Assembly (NCBI RefSeq): GCF_022414575.1
Contig: NZ_JADWYQ010000015.1
Span: 1 to 64,000 of the forward strand
Direction of reading: 5' to 3'
Source: Streptomyces sp. MUM 178J
GTDB taxonomy: Bacteria > Actinomycetota > Actinomycetes > Streptomycetales > Streptomycetaceae
Length of the DNA stretch: 64,000 nt
Part shown: positions 9,559 to 17,261 of the stretch, piece after piece
Position numbering within the stretch: position 1 is the first letter of the stretch
How the letters are laid out: every line of letters begins with the position of its first letter
Translations under genes and position numbers: made by a program
The notes under the pieces: model-generated
Told to the model about the DNA's origin: nothing
Database searches by the model: none
Seen by the model: only the letters and a program-made list of their open reading frames with translations

Positions 9559-10221
9559 GTGTCCGTTCTTCTCGAGCAGCCCGCAAGCCTGGTCGCCTAC
9601 CGCCCGAACAAACCGACGGCCATGGTCGTCGTCGCCGACCCGCGCGTCCGCTCCACCGTCACCCGCCACCTGTGGGCGCTTGGAGTGCGCGACGTCATCG
9701 AGGCATCGTCCATCGCGGAGGCCCGTCCCCGAATCGGCAACCCGCGCGACATCTGCGTGGCCGACGTCCACCTGCCCGACGGTTCCGGGCTGACCCTGCT
9801 GTCCGAGACCCGTGCCGCGGGCTGGCCCAACGGCCTGGCGCTCTCCGCGGCCGACGACATCGGCGCCGTGCGCAACGCCCTCGCCGGAGGCGTCAAGGGC
9901 TACGTCGTCACCGGCACCCGGACCAACATCGGGCATCCGGCCCGCCCCGGCGTCTCCCCGATCGGCGCCGCGGCCGGCCGTATGCACCGCCGCCCCCCGG
10001 GCGCCCCCAGCCACCCCGGCGGCTACCGCGAGCTGTCCGGCCGCGAGGTCGAGGTGCTGCGGCTGGTCGCCGAAGGGCAGTCGAACAAGGCCATCGGCGT
10101 CTCGATGGGGCTGTCCGCGCTGACCGTGAAGAGCCACCTCGCCCGCATCGCGCGCAAGCTCGGCACCGGCGACCGGGCCGGCATGGTCGCGGTGGCACTG
10201 CGCACGGGCATCATCCACTGA
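9559..10221 (+). CDS. orphan NarL/LuxR-type response regulator
   Basis: A 220-residue DNA-binding regulator with an N-terminal receiver domain (about 20-125) and a C-terminal LuxR helix-turn-helix (about 157-215; YRELSGREVEVLRLVAEG, then NKAIGVSMGLS). The phospho-acceptor is Asp69 (ADVHLPDGSG) and the conserved Lys is Lys114 (GVKGYV). The usual acidic pair after the first strand is reduced to Ala26-Asp27 (VVVADP), so phosphorylation or Mg binding may be altered. No histidine kinase is adjacent. The GTG start at 9559 lies 5 nt after AGGAGG. Conserved next to RNase D in streptomycetes as I recall; regulon unknown. Confidence 0.85.
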   Translation: MSVLLEQPASLVAYRPNKPTAMVVVADPRVRSTVTRHLWALGVRDVIEASSIAEARPRIGNPRDICVADVHLPDGSGLTLLSETRAAGWPNGLALSAADDIGAVRNALAGGVKGYVVTGTRTNIGHPARPGVSPIGAAAGRMHRRPPGAPSHPGGYRELSGREVEVLRLVAEGQSNKAIGVSMGLSALTVKSHLARIARKLGTGDRAGMVAVALRTGIIH

Positions 10222-10238
10222 CCCCGGCCGCGGCCCGC

Positions 10239-10272
10239 GCGCCCGTCGACGGAACGTTCCGTCGACGGGCGC
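10239..10272. terminator. 34-nt perfect palindrome, probable terminator
   Basis: A perfect palindrome with arms GCGCCCGTCGACGGAAC / GTTCCGTCGACGGGCGC centred at 10255/10256. It sits 17 nt after the response-regulator stop and 26 nt before the RNase D start. Most simply it is a terminator, but such a symmetric site could also bind a dimeric regulator controlling rnd. Confidence 0.6.
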
Positions 10273-10298
10273 CTTCCGTTCACAGATACCCTTGACAC

Positions 10299-11582
10299 GT
10301 GACCGACGCCCAAGAGACCGCAGCAGAGACAGCACTGCGAACCGCCGGGGGCGCTCCTCCGGACGACGGCGTCGCAGCCGCCGAGGCCCCCATCCCCCTT
10401 CTGGAGCCCCGCGAGGGGGTTCCGCCGGTGATCGCCACGCAGGAGGCGCTGGACGAGGCGACCGCCGCTTTCGCGCGCGGCCGCGGCCCGGTGGCCGTCG
10501 ACGCCGAGCGGGCGTCCGGCTACCGCTACGGACAGCGCGCCTATCTGGTGCAGCTCCGCCGGGCGGGCGCGGGCACGGCGCTCATCGACCCCGTCGGCTG
10601 CCCCGATCTCTCCGGGCTGGGCGAGGCGCTGGCCGGCGCGGAGTGGATCCTGCACGCGGCGACCCAGGACCTGCCGTGCCTGCGGGAGATAGGCATGCTC
10701 CCCTCCCGGCTGTTCGACACCGAGCTGGCCGGACGGCTCGCGGGTTTTCCGCGGGTCGGGCTGGGCGCGATGGTGGAGAGCGTCCTCGGGTACGCGCTGG
10801 AGAAGGGCCACTCGGCGGTCGACTGGTCCACCCGGCCGCTGCCCGACCCCTGGCTGCGGTACGCGGCGCTCGACGTGGAGCTGCTGATCGATCTGCGCGA
10901 CGCGCTGGAGAAGGAACTCGACCGGCAGGGCAAGCTGGAGTGGGCCCGCCAGGAATTCGACGCGATCGCCTCGGCGCCGCCCCCGCAGCCGCGCAAGGAC
11001 CCCTGGCGCCGCACGTCCGGCATGCACAAGGTGCGCCGCCGCCGTCAGATGGCGGTGGTGCGGGAGCTGTGGACGGCGCGGGACAAGGTGGCCCAGCGGC
11101 GTGACGTCTCCCCCGGCAAGGTGCTCGGCGACGGGGCGATCGTGGAGGCGGCGCTCGCCATGCCCGCGAATGTGCACGCGCTGACCGGGCTGCCGGGCTT
11201 TGGCCACCGGATGGGGCGGAGGCAGCTCGAGCACTGGCAGGCCGCGGTGGACCGGGCGAAGGCGCTTCCGGACGCGGAACTGCCGCAGCCGGGCCAGCAG
11301 CTGAACGGCCCGCCGCCGCCCCGGTCCTGGGCGGACAAGGACCCGGCTGCGGCCGCCCGGCTCTCCGCGGCGCGGGCGGCGGTGTCGGCGCTCGCCGAGG
11401 AGCTCGGACTGCCGCAGGAGAACCTGATCACGCCGGACACGGTGCGCCGGGTGTGCTGGGAGCCGCCGGCCGAGCCGACGCCTGAGGCGGTGCGCACGGC
11501 GCTGGCCTCCCATGGCGCACGCCCCTGGCAGATCGACCAGGTCGCCCCGCTCCTGACCCACGCACTCACCGCGAAGCCCTGA
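10299..11582 (+). CDS. rnd: ribonuclease D
   Basis: A 427-residue 3'-5' exoribonuclease for tRNA and structured-RNA 3'-end trimming. DEDDy exonuclease residues are visible: Asp68 and Glu70 (VAVDAERASG), Asp124 (ATQDLPCL), Tyr188 and Asp192 (YAALDVELL). An HRDC-like RNA-binding domain follows (about 230-310, RRRRQMAVVRELWTARD). The C-terminal third is an actinobacterial extension. Translation starts at GTG 10299, with no ribosome site, about 10 nt after an A/T-rich GATACCCTTG stretch, consistent with a leaderless transcript. Confidence 0.93.
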   Translation: MTDAQETAAETALRTAGGAPPDDGVAAAEAPIPLLEPREGVPPVIATQEALDEATAAFARGRGPVAVDAERASGYRYGQRAYLVQLRRAGAGTALIDPVGCPDLSGLGEALAGAEWILHAATQDLPCLREIGMLPSRLFDTELAGRLAGFPRVGLGAMVESVLGYALEKGHSAVDWSTRPLPDPWLRYAALDVELLIDLRDALEKELDRQGKLEWARQEFDAIASAPPPQPRKDPWRRTSGMHKVRRRRQMAVVRELWTARDKVAQRRDVSPGKVLGDGAIVEAALAMPANVHALTGLPGFGHRMGRRQLEHWQAAVDRAKALPDAELPQPGQQLNGPPPPRSWADKDPAAAARLSAARAAVSALAEELGLPQENLITPDTVRRVCWEPPAEPTPEAVRTALASHGARPWQIDQVAPLLTHALTAKP

Positions 11583-11628
11583 CCCCTGGCCTGACCGCTT
11601 GAACGGTCCGGCCCCTGCCGAACGGCCC

Positions 11629-11655
11629 GGCCCCTGCCCCTCAGGAGCAGGGGCC
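11629..11655 (+). terminator. terminator hairpin after rnd
   Basis: Arms GGCCCCTGC (11629-11637) and GCAGGGGCC (11647-11655) with a 9-nt loop, followed by TTCGT, 47 nt beyond the rnd stop. Confidence 0.6.
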
Positions 11656-11910
11656 TTCGTCTGCGCCCCGGCGCCGGGCGGACCCCGGGCCTCTGCCCTG
11701 CCTCAGCGGCACGCAGACGCCGCCGCCCCGGCGTGGCGGAGACCCGGGCGCCCCGGGCAGCGGCCTGGAGCACTCAACCCCGTGTGACGTTCACCGCTGT
11801 CGTCGTGGGGGCTGGGCAGCATGGTTACCCATAAGTAGCATGGGCGTAGCAAGCGCGCGCTTAGGCGCGCCCCGCAGCAGTGCCACCCCGCACCCTGGAG
11901 GAGAGCCATC
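11656..11910. other. fadAB promoter region
   Basis: Together with the rnd terminator this closes a 328-nt gap without a gene. Most is featureless GC-rich sequence. From 11819 an A/T-richer stretch (GGTTACCCATAAGTAGCATG) is the likely promoter, followed by the palindrome listed separately and by the GGAGGAG ribosome site just before the fadA start. Confidence 0.45.
11851..11862. promoter_or_regulatory. candidate TetR-type operator before fadAB
   Basis: The perfect palindrome AAGCGCGCGCTT lies between the A/T-rich promoter-like stretch and the fadA ribosome site. Palindromes with AAGCG/CGCTT half-sites are common for TetR-family regulators of fatty-acid degradation. The position, 49 nt before the GTG, suits repression. 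The identity of the regulator is not in this window. Confidence 0.4.
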
Positions 11911-13131
11911 GTGCCTCGTACCGTCAGGGACGTCGTCTTCGTCGACGGCGTCCGCACCCCGTTCGGCAAGGCGGGCCCGAAGGGCGTTTACCACGAGACC
12001 CGGGCCGACGACCTCGTCGTGAAGTCCATCCGGGAGCTGCTGCGCCGCAACCCCGGTCTGGACCCGGCCAAGATCGACGAGGTCGCGATCGCCGCGACCA
12101 CGCAGATCGGCGACCAGGGACTCACCCTGGGCCGCACCGCCGGCCTGCTCGCCGGGCTGCCCCACTCCGTGCCCGGCTACTCCATCGACCGCATGTGCGC
12201 GGGCGCGATGACCGCCGTGACGACCGCCGCCGGCTCCATCGCCTTCGGCGCGTACGACGCCGTCATCGCCGGCGGTGTCGAGCACATGGGCCGTCACCCC
12301 ATGGGCGAGGGCGTCGACCCGAACCCCCGCTTCGTCTCGGAGAAGCTGGTCGACGAGTCCGCCCTGGTCATGGGTATGACCGCGGAGAACCTCCACGACC
12401 GCTACCCGCAGATCACCAAGCAGCGCGCCGACGAGTACGCCGTGCGCTCCCAGGAGAAGGCCGCCAAGGCGTACGCCAACGGAAAGATCCAGCAGGACCT
12501 GGTGCCGATCTCGGTGCGCCGCACCACGCCGGAGGGCGGGGAGACGGGCTGGGGCCTGGTCACCGCCGACGAGCCGATGCGCCCGGGCACCACCCTGGAG
12601 AACCTCGCCGGTCTGAAGACGCCGTTCCGCGTGCACGGCCGGGTCACCGCCGGCAACGCCGCGGGCCTCAACGACGGCGCCACCGCCTCCGTCATCGCCT
12701 CGGAGGACTTCGCCCGCGAGCACGGCCTGCCGGTCAAGATGCGCCTGGTGTCCTACGCCTTCACCGGCGTCGAGCCGGAGGTGATGGGCTACGGTCCGAT
12801 CCCGGCGACCGAGAAGGCGCTGGCGAAGGCGGGCCTGTCCATCGGCGACATCGGCCTGTTCGAGATCAACGAGGCGTTCGCCGTCCAGGTCCTGGCCCTG
12901 CTGGACCACTACGGAATCGCCGACGACGACCCGCGCGTCAACCAGTACGGCGGCGCGATCGCGTACGGCCACCCCCTCGCCTCCTCCGGCGTACGGCTGA
13001 TGACGCAGCTGGCCCGCCAGTTCGAGGAGCAGCCCGAGGTCCGCTACGGCCTGACCACCATGTGCGTCGGCATCGGCATGGGCGCGACGGTCATCTGGGA
13101 GAACCCGCACTTCGACGGAGGCAACAAGTGA
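11911..13131 (+). CDS. fadA: acetyl-CoA C-acyltransferase (thiolase), beta-oxidation
   Basis: A 406-residue thiolase that cleaves 3-ketoacyl-CoA with CoA. Catalytic residues are Cys96 (SIDRMCAGAMT), His354 (GHPLASSG) and Cys385 (TMCVGIGMG). Length matches the FadA-type enzymes. Translation starts at GTG 11911, 6 nt after GGAGGAG. The last codon and stop (AAG TGA) overlap the fadB GTG in a GTGA junction, so the two subunits of the multienzyme complex are made in step. Confidence 0.95.
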   Translation: MPRTVRDVVFVDGVRTPFGKAGPKGVYHETRADDLVVKSIRELLRRNPGLDPAKIDEVAIAATTQIGDQGLTLGRTAGLLAGLPHSVPGYSIDRMCAGAMTAVTTAAGSIAFGAYDAVIAGGVEHMGRHPMGEGVDPNPRFVSEKLVDESALVMGMTAENLHDRYPQITKQRADEYAVRSQEKAAKAYANGKIQQDLVPISVRRTTPEGGETGWGLVTADEPMRPGTTLENLAGLKTPFRVHGRVTAGNAAGLNDGATASVIASEDFAREHGLPVKMRLVSYAFTGVEPEVMGYGPIPATEKALAKAGLSIGDIGLFEINEAFAVQVLALLDHYGIADDDPRVNQYGGAIAYGHPLASSGVRLMTQLARQFEEQPEVRYGLTTMCVGIGMGATVIWENPHFDGGNK

Positions 13132-15257
13132 GCACCACCGCTGAACTCCTGAAGGGCGCGGCCGAGCTGTTCCCTGACGAGGTCGTCACCCAGGCGCATG
13201 TGCGCCACTTCCAGCTCCCGGCGGGCGCGGGCAACTTCGCGCTGATCACGCTGGACAACGGCCTGGACCACACCAAGCCGACCACCTTCGGACCCCAGTC
13301 GCTGGCGAACCTGAACGCCGCTCTCGACCAGGTGGAGAAGGAGGCCGCCGAGGGCCAGATCACCGGTGTCGGCCTCACCGGCAAGCCGTTCATCTTCGCC
13401 GTCGGCGCCGACCTCAAGGGCGTGGAGCTGCTCAAGCGCCACGAGGACGCGCTGGCCATCGGCAAGGGCGGCCACGAGGTCTTCAAGCGGCTGTCGTCGC
13501 TGGCCGTGCCGACGTTCGCGTACTACAACGGCGCGGCGATGGGCGGCGGCGTCGAGGCCGGCCTGCACTGCACCTACCGCACCGTCTCCAAGGCGCTGCC
13601 CGCCTTCTCGCTGCCGGAGGTCTTCCTCGGGCTCGTACCGGGCTGGGGCGGCTGCACGATCCTGCCGAACCTGATCGGCGCGGACAAGGCGGTCTCGGTG
13701 ATCATCGAGAACTCGCTCAACCAGAACAAGCAGCTGAAGGGCGCGCAGGTCTTCGATCTCGGGATCGCGGACGCGATCTTCGAGGGCGCCGACTTCCTGG
13801 AGCAGTCGCTCAGCTGGACGGCGTCGGTGCTGAACGGCTCCGTGACCGTGGAGCGCACGGAGATCGACCGCGGCGAGGCCTGGGACCAGGCCGTCGCACG
13901 CGGCCGGTTCATCGCCGACTCCAAGGTGCACGGCGCGGCCCCGGCCGCGTACCGCGCCCTGGACATCATCGAGGCGGCCAAGGACGCCGATCTGCAGAAG
14001 GGCTTCGACGCCGAGGACGTCGCCCTCGCCGACCTGATCATGGGCGGCGAGCTGCGCTCCGGCATCTACGCCTTCAACCTGGTGCAGAAGCGCGGCAAGC
14101 GCCCGGCGGGTGCGCCGGACAAGTCGCTGGCCCGTCCGGTCACCAAGGTCGGCGTCGTCGGCGCGGGACTGATGGCCTCTCAGCTGGCGCTGCTGTTCCT
14201 GCGCCGCCTCGAGGTGCCGGTCGTGCTGACCGACATCGACCAGGAGCGCGTCGACAAGGGTGTGGGCTATGTCCACGGCGAGATCGACAAGCTGCTCGGC
14301 AAGGGCCGTGTCAACCAGGACAAGGCCAACCGCCTCAAGGCCATGGTCACCGGTGTGCTGGACAAGGCCGAGGGCTTCTCCGACGCCGACTTCATCATCG
14401 AGGCCGTCTTCGAGGAGATCGGCGTCAAGCAGCAGGTGTTCGCCGAGGTCGAGGCGGTCGCCCCGGAGCACGCGATCCTCGCCACCAACACCTCCTCCCT
14501 GTCGGTGACGGAGATGGCCTCCAAGCTCAAGCACCCGGAGCGTGTGGTCGGCTTCCACTTCTTCAACCCGGTCGCGGTGCTGCCGCTGCTGGAGATCGTG
14601 CGCGGCGAGCAGACCGACGACGCTTCGCTGGCCACCGCCTTCGGCGTGGCGAAGAAGCTGAAGAAGACCGCGGTGCTGGTCAAGGACGCCCCGGCCTTCG
14701 TGGTCAACCGCATCCTGACCCGCTTCATGGGCGAGATCCAGAACGTCATCGACGAGGGCACTCCGGTCGCCACGGCAGAGAAGGCCGTCGAGCCGCTGGG
14801 GCTGCCGATGTCGCCGCTGGTCCTGCTGGAGCTTGTCGGCCCGGCGATCGGCCTGCATGTCTCCGAGACCCTCAACCGAGCCTTCCCGGACCGCTTCAAG
14901 GTCTCCCCGAACCTGAAGGCGGTCGTGGAGGCGGGCAAGCGCGGCTTCTACGTCTACGATTCCGGGAAGCCGGAGCTGGACCCGGAGGTCGCCGCCCTCC
15001 TCAAGCAGGGCGACACGGCCCTGACCGAGGAGCAGGTCCGCGCCCGCGTCCTGGAGGCGGTGGCCCGGGAGATCGGCCTGATGCTCGACGAGGGCGTCGT
15101 CGCCGAGGCCCAGGACATCGACCTCTGCCTGATCACCGGCGCCGGCTGGCCCTTCCACCTGGGCGGCATCACGCCGTACCTGGACCGCGAGGGCGTCTCC
15201 GAGCGGGTGAACGGAAAGACGTTCCTGCAGCCTGGGACGGCCTCCGTCCCCGCGTGA
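13128..15257 (+). CDS. fadB: fatty-oxidation complex alpha subunit: enoyl-CoA hydratase / 3-hydroxyacyl-CoA dehydrogenase
   Basis: A 709-residue bifunctional protein. The N-terminal crotonase domain (about 20-280) has the acyl-CoA-binding region KPFIFAVGADLKG and the oxyanion loop AAMGGGVEAG. From about residue 340 comes the NAD-binding fold (VGVVGAGLMASQLALLFL), then the dehydrogenase signature HFFNPVAVLPLLEIV and two C-terminal 3HCDH domains. It hydrates enoyl-CoA and oxidises the resulting hydroxyacyl-CoA, handing the product to FadA. GTG start at 13128 overlaps the fadA stop. A strong hairpin follows 14 nt after the stop. Confidence 0.95.
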   Translation: MSTTAELLKGAAELFPDEVVTQAHVRHFQLPAGAGNFALITLDNGLDHTKPTTFGPQSLANLNAALDQVEKEAAEGQITGVGLTGKPFIFAVGADLKGVELLKRHEDALAIGKGGHEVFKRLSSLAVPTFAYYNGAAMGGGVEAGLHCTYRTVSKALPAFSLPEVFLGLVPGWGGCTILPNLIGADKAVSVIIENSLNQNKQLKGAQVFDLGIADAIFEGADFLEQSLSWTASVLNGSVTVERTEIDRGEAWDQAVARGRFIADSKVHGAAPAAYRALDIIEAAKDADLQKGFDAEDVALADLIMGGELRSGIYAFNLVQKRGKRPAGAPDKSLARPVTKVGVVGAGLMASQLALLFLRRLEVPVVLTDIDQERVDKGVGYVHGEIDKLLGKGRVNQDKANRLKAMVTGVLDKAEGFSDADFIIEAVFEEIGVKQQVFAEVEAVAPEHAILATNTSSLSVTEMASKLKHPERVVGFHFFNPVAVLPLLEIVRGEQTDDASLATAFGVAKKLKKTAVLVKDAPAFVVNRILTRFMGEIQNVIDEGTPVATAEKAVEPLGLPMSPLVLLELVGPAIGLHVSETLNRAFPDRFKVSPNLKAVVEAGKRGFYVYDSGKPELDPEVAALLKQGDTALTEEQVRARVLEAVAREIGLMLDEGVVAEAQDIDLCLITGAGWPFHLGGITPYLDREGVSERVNGKTFLQPGTASVPA

Positions 15258-15270
15258 CGATGGAAGTGGT

Positions 15271-15312
15271 CCGGCCCGGTGGCCGCCGTCGTACCGGCGG
15301 CCACCGGGCCGG
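15271..15312 (+). terminator. strong terminator after fadAB
   Basis: An 18-bp stem (15271-15288 with 15295-15312; arm CCGGCCCGGTGGCCGCCG) and 6-nt loop, followed by GCCTTTCC. Confidence 0.8.
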
Positions 15313-15524
15313 GCCTTTCCTGGCTTGCGGAAACGCAGCCTGCTGCCGCAGAACTGCGGCACGACCGTGGCGAGTCGGTGAACGCGGGAAATGCATCCAC
15401 CGAGGGCATCGAGTCGAAAATCTGTCTATAGTGCACGGTCAGCCAGCTGTTCCCGCGGACCGGCCACCCCCCACCCGAGTCCCGCCCCGCCTTGAGCGGA
15501 TGCCCAGCAGAGGATTCGAGGAGT

Positions 15525-16592
15525 ATGACGGAGAACGCCGCCCCTTCCGGCCGCCGAACACGACGGGCCACCGCAGGCCGTAAGAGAAGGTGGGGCAGGA
15601 TCGTACTGCTGACGCTCGTGGTGCTGCTGCTCGCCGCCGGGGGCACCGGCTACTGGCTGTACAGCAGACTCGACGGCAATATCGAGGCCGTCGATCTGAA
15701 CAAGTCCCTCGGCGAGGACCGGCCGGAGAAGACGGTCGCCGGGGCCACCGACGTCCTGGTGCTGGGGTCCGATTCGCGCGCCGGGGACAACAAGGCGCTG
15801 GGCGGCGGGAATGCGACCGGGGCGCGGTCGGACACCGCGCTGGTGGTGCACATCCCGCAGGGCCGGACCAAGGCGGTCGCGGTCAGCATTCCCCGCGACA
15901 CCCTGGTGACCCGGCCCGAGTGTGTGAAGCGCGACGGGGCTGCACTGCCGTCGGCCGAGCGTGTGATGTTCAACTCCGTCTACACCAGCGCCGGTCCGGC
16001 CTGTGTGGTCAAGACCGTGGAGCAGATGTCCGGCGTACGCATCGACCACTACATGGAGATCGATTTCGCCGGGTTCAAGGATCTCGTGGACGCCATAGGC
16101 GGGGTCACCGTGGAACTCGAGGAGCCCATCCACGACAGGCACACCGGCCTCAACCTGGCGGCCGGTCCGCAGAAGCTCGACGGCGCCGACTCGCTGAAGT
16201 TCGTCCGCACCCGGCACGGCATAGGCGACGGGAGCGACCTCGGCAGGATCGGACTGCAGCAGCAGTTCCTGACCGCGCTGCTCAGCGAGGTCAAGGAGCA
16301 GGACCTGCTGGGCAGCCCCACCAAGACGTACAAGATCGCCGACTCGGCGACCAGGTCGCTCACCACCGACTCGGAACTCGCCTCGCTGAGCAAGCTGGCG
16401 GACTTCGCGAAGAGCATGCAGGGCGTGGACCCGGGCTCCATGGAGACCATCATGCTGCCGGTGGCCTACGACGCCGTCGACCCCAACCGTGTGGTGGCCG
16501 CGGAACCGCAGGCAGAGCAGTTGTGGAAGGCCGTCCGCGAAGACTCGGAGATACCCCAGTCCGCGAAGAAGTCCCCCGCCACCGGGGGCTGA
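15525..16592 (+). CDS. LytR-CpsA-Psr (LCP) family cell-wall glycopolymer ligase
   Basis: A 355-residue membrane-anchored enzyme of the family that transfers teichoic-acid or other glycopolymers from lipid carrier to peptidoglycan. A basic N-terminus precedes one membrane helix (about 25-46, IVLLTLVVLLLAAGG), and the LCP domain follows outside the cell: TDVLVLGSDSRAGD (76-89), ARSDTALVVHI, SIPRDTLV with Arg124, and later HYMEIDFAGFKDLVDAIGG and DSLKFVRTRH. The ATG at 15525 has GAGGAG almost abutting it and AGAGGA further up, so spacing is not ideal, but the codon pattern begins here. It is monocistronic after the fadAB terminator. Confidence 0.88.
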   Translation: MTENAAPSGRRTRRATAGRKRRWGRIVLLTLVVLLLAAGGTGYWLYSRLDGNIEAVDLNKSLGEDRPEKTVAGATDVLVLGSDSRAGDNKALGGGNATGARSDTALVVHIPQGRTKAVAVSIPRDTLVTRPECVKRDGAALPSAERVMFNSVYTSAGPACVVKTVEQMSGVRIDHYMEIDFAGFKDLVDAIGGVTVELEEPIHDRHTGLNLAAGPQKLDGADSLKFVRTRHGIGDGSDLGRIGLQQQFLTALLSEVKEQDLLGSPTKTYKIADSATRSLTTDSELASLSKLADFAKSMQGVDPGSMETIMLPVAYDAVDPNRVVAAEPQAEQLWKAVREDSEIPQSAKKSPATGG

Positions 16593-16697
16593 CGCGCCGG
16601 GCGGCGTCCCCGGCCCTCAGTGGAACCCTGGACCGGGGGACACCGCCGTGTCCCGGAAGGGCCCGGTGCACGGGTTGCCATGTCGTGGGGAGAGCGT

Positions 16698-17147
16698 ATG
16701 GACGGTCGGGAACCGCTGGGCCCTGCGGGGGCGCGTCCGGCGCTGGTCGTGGTCGACGGGGCGAACGTCGTCGGCTCCGTACCGGACGGCTGGTGGCGCG
16801 ACCGCCGCGGCGCCGCCGAACGGCTCCGCGACCGGCTCGCCCTGCTGACGTCGACAGGGCTGGCCGGGCATCCTGGCCCCGTCGAGATCGTCCTCGTGGT
16901 GGAGGGCGCGGCGCGTGGGGTGGAGTCCGCACCCGGCGTCCGCGTCGACTCCGCACCGCGCAGCGGCGACGACCGGATCGTGGAACTCGTCCGGGACGAG
17001 GCGACCGGGTGCGGGCGGCCGGCCGGCGGTGTGAGCGGCAGTCAGGGCGGCCGCGCCGTGGTCGTGGTCACGGCGGACCGCGAGCTGCGGGCGCGGGTGG
17101 AGGCGTACGGGGCGCGGTGCGTGGGGCCGCGGACGGTGCGGGGGTAG
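16698..17147 (+). CDS. small NYN/YacP-like (PIN-fold) protein
   Basis: A 149-residue protein often labelled NTP pyrophosphohydrolase, but what I see are the acidic motifs of a PIN/NYN ribonuclease-like fold: VVVDGANVVGS (first Asp), RSGDDRIVELVRDE, and VVVVTADRELRARVEAYGA near the C-terminus. The ATG at 16698 is chosen over one at 16680 because GGGGAGAG (16687-16694) sits just before it. The last codons and the stop lie in a 15-bp tandem repeat. The role, possibly RNA processing or decay, is inferred only from the fold. It is 105 nt after the LCP gene and may be co-transcribed. Confidence 0.65.
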   Translation: MDGREPLGPAGARPALVVVDGANVVGSVPDGWWRDRRGAAERLRDRLALLTSTGLAGHPGPVEIVLVVEGAARGVESAPGVRVDSAPRSGDDRIVELVRDEATGCGRPAGGVSGSQGGRAVVVVTADRELRARVEAYGARCVGPRTVRG

Positions 17148-17188
17148 ACGGTGCGGGGGTAGACGGCGCGGGGGTAGACGGCGCGGGG
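17132..17188 (+). repeat. 15-bp tandem repeat, about 3.8 copies
   Basis: Units GACGGTGCGGGGGTA (17132, 17147) and GACGGCGCGGGGGTA (17162, then a partial at 17177). The first unit encodes the last codons and the TAG stop of the NYN-like gene, so the other units are in the 3' UTR and each contains an in-frame-like TAG. This looks like recent slippage expansion. Confidence 0.8.
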
Positions 17189-17208
17189 CGCAGGGGCGTG
17201 GCACGGCG

Positions 17209-17239
17209 CAGGGGCGTGGGCTTGCGGCCCACGCCCCTG
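17209..17239. terminator. bidirectional terminator between NYN gene and dxs
   Basis: Arms CAGGGGCGTGGGC (17209-17221) and GCCCACGCCCCTG (17227-17239) with loop TTGCG, between convergent genes. Confidence 0.75.
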
Positions 17240-17261
17240 TTCGCGCTGCTGGGGTCCGGCG

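Noticed and set aside
12000..15360. Long open frames on the minus strand opposite fadA and fadB
   Set aside because: Composition-driven shadows: His/Arg/Gly/Leu-rich, no ribosome sites, no family motifs, and the plus-strand enzymes are complete.
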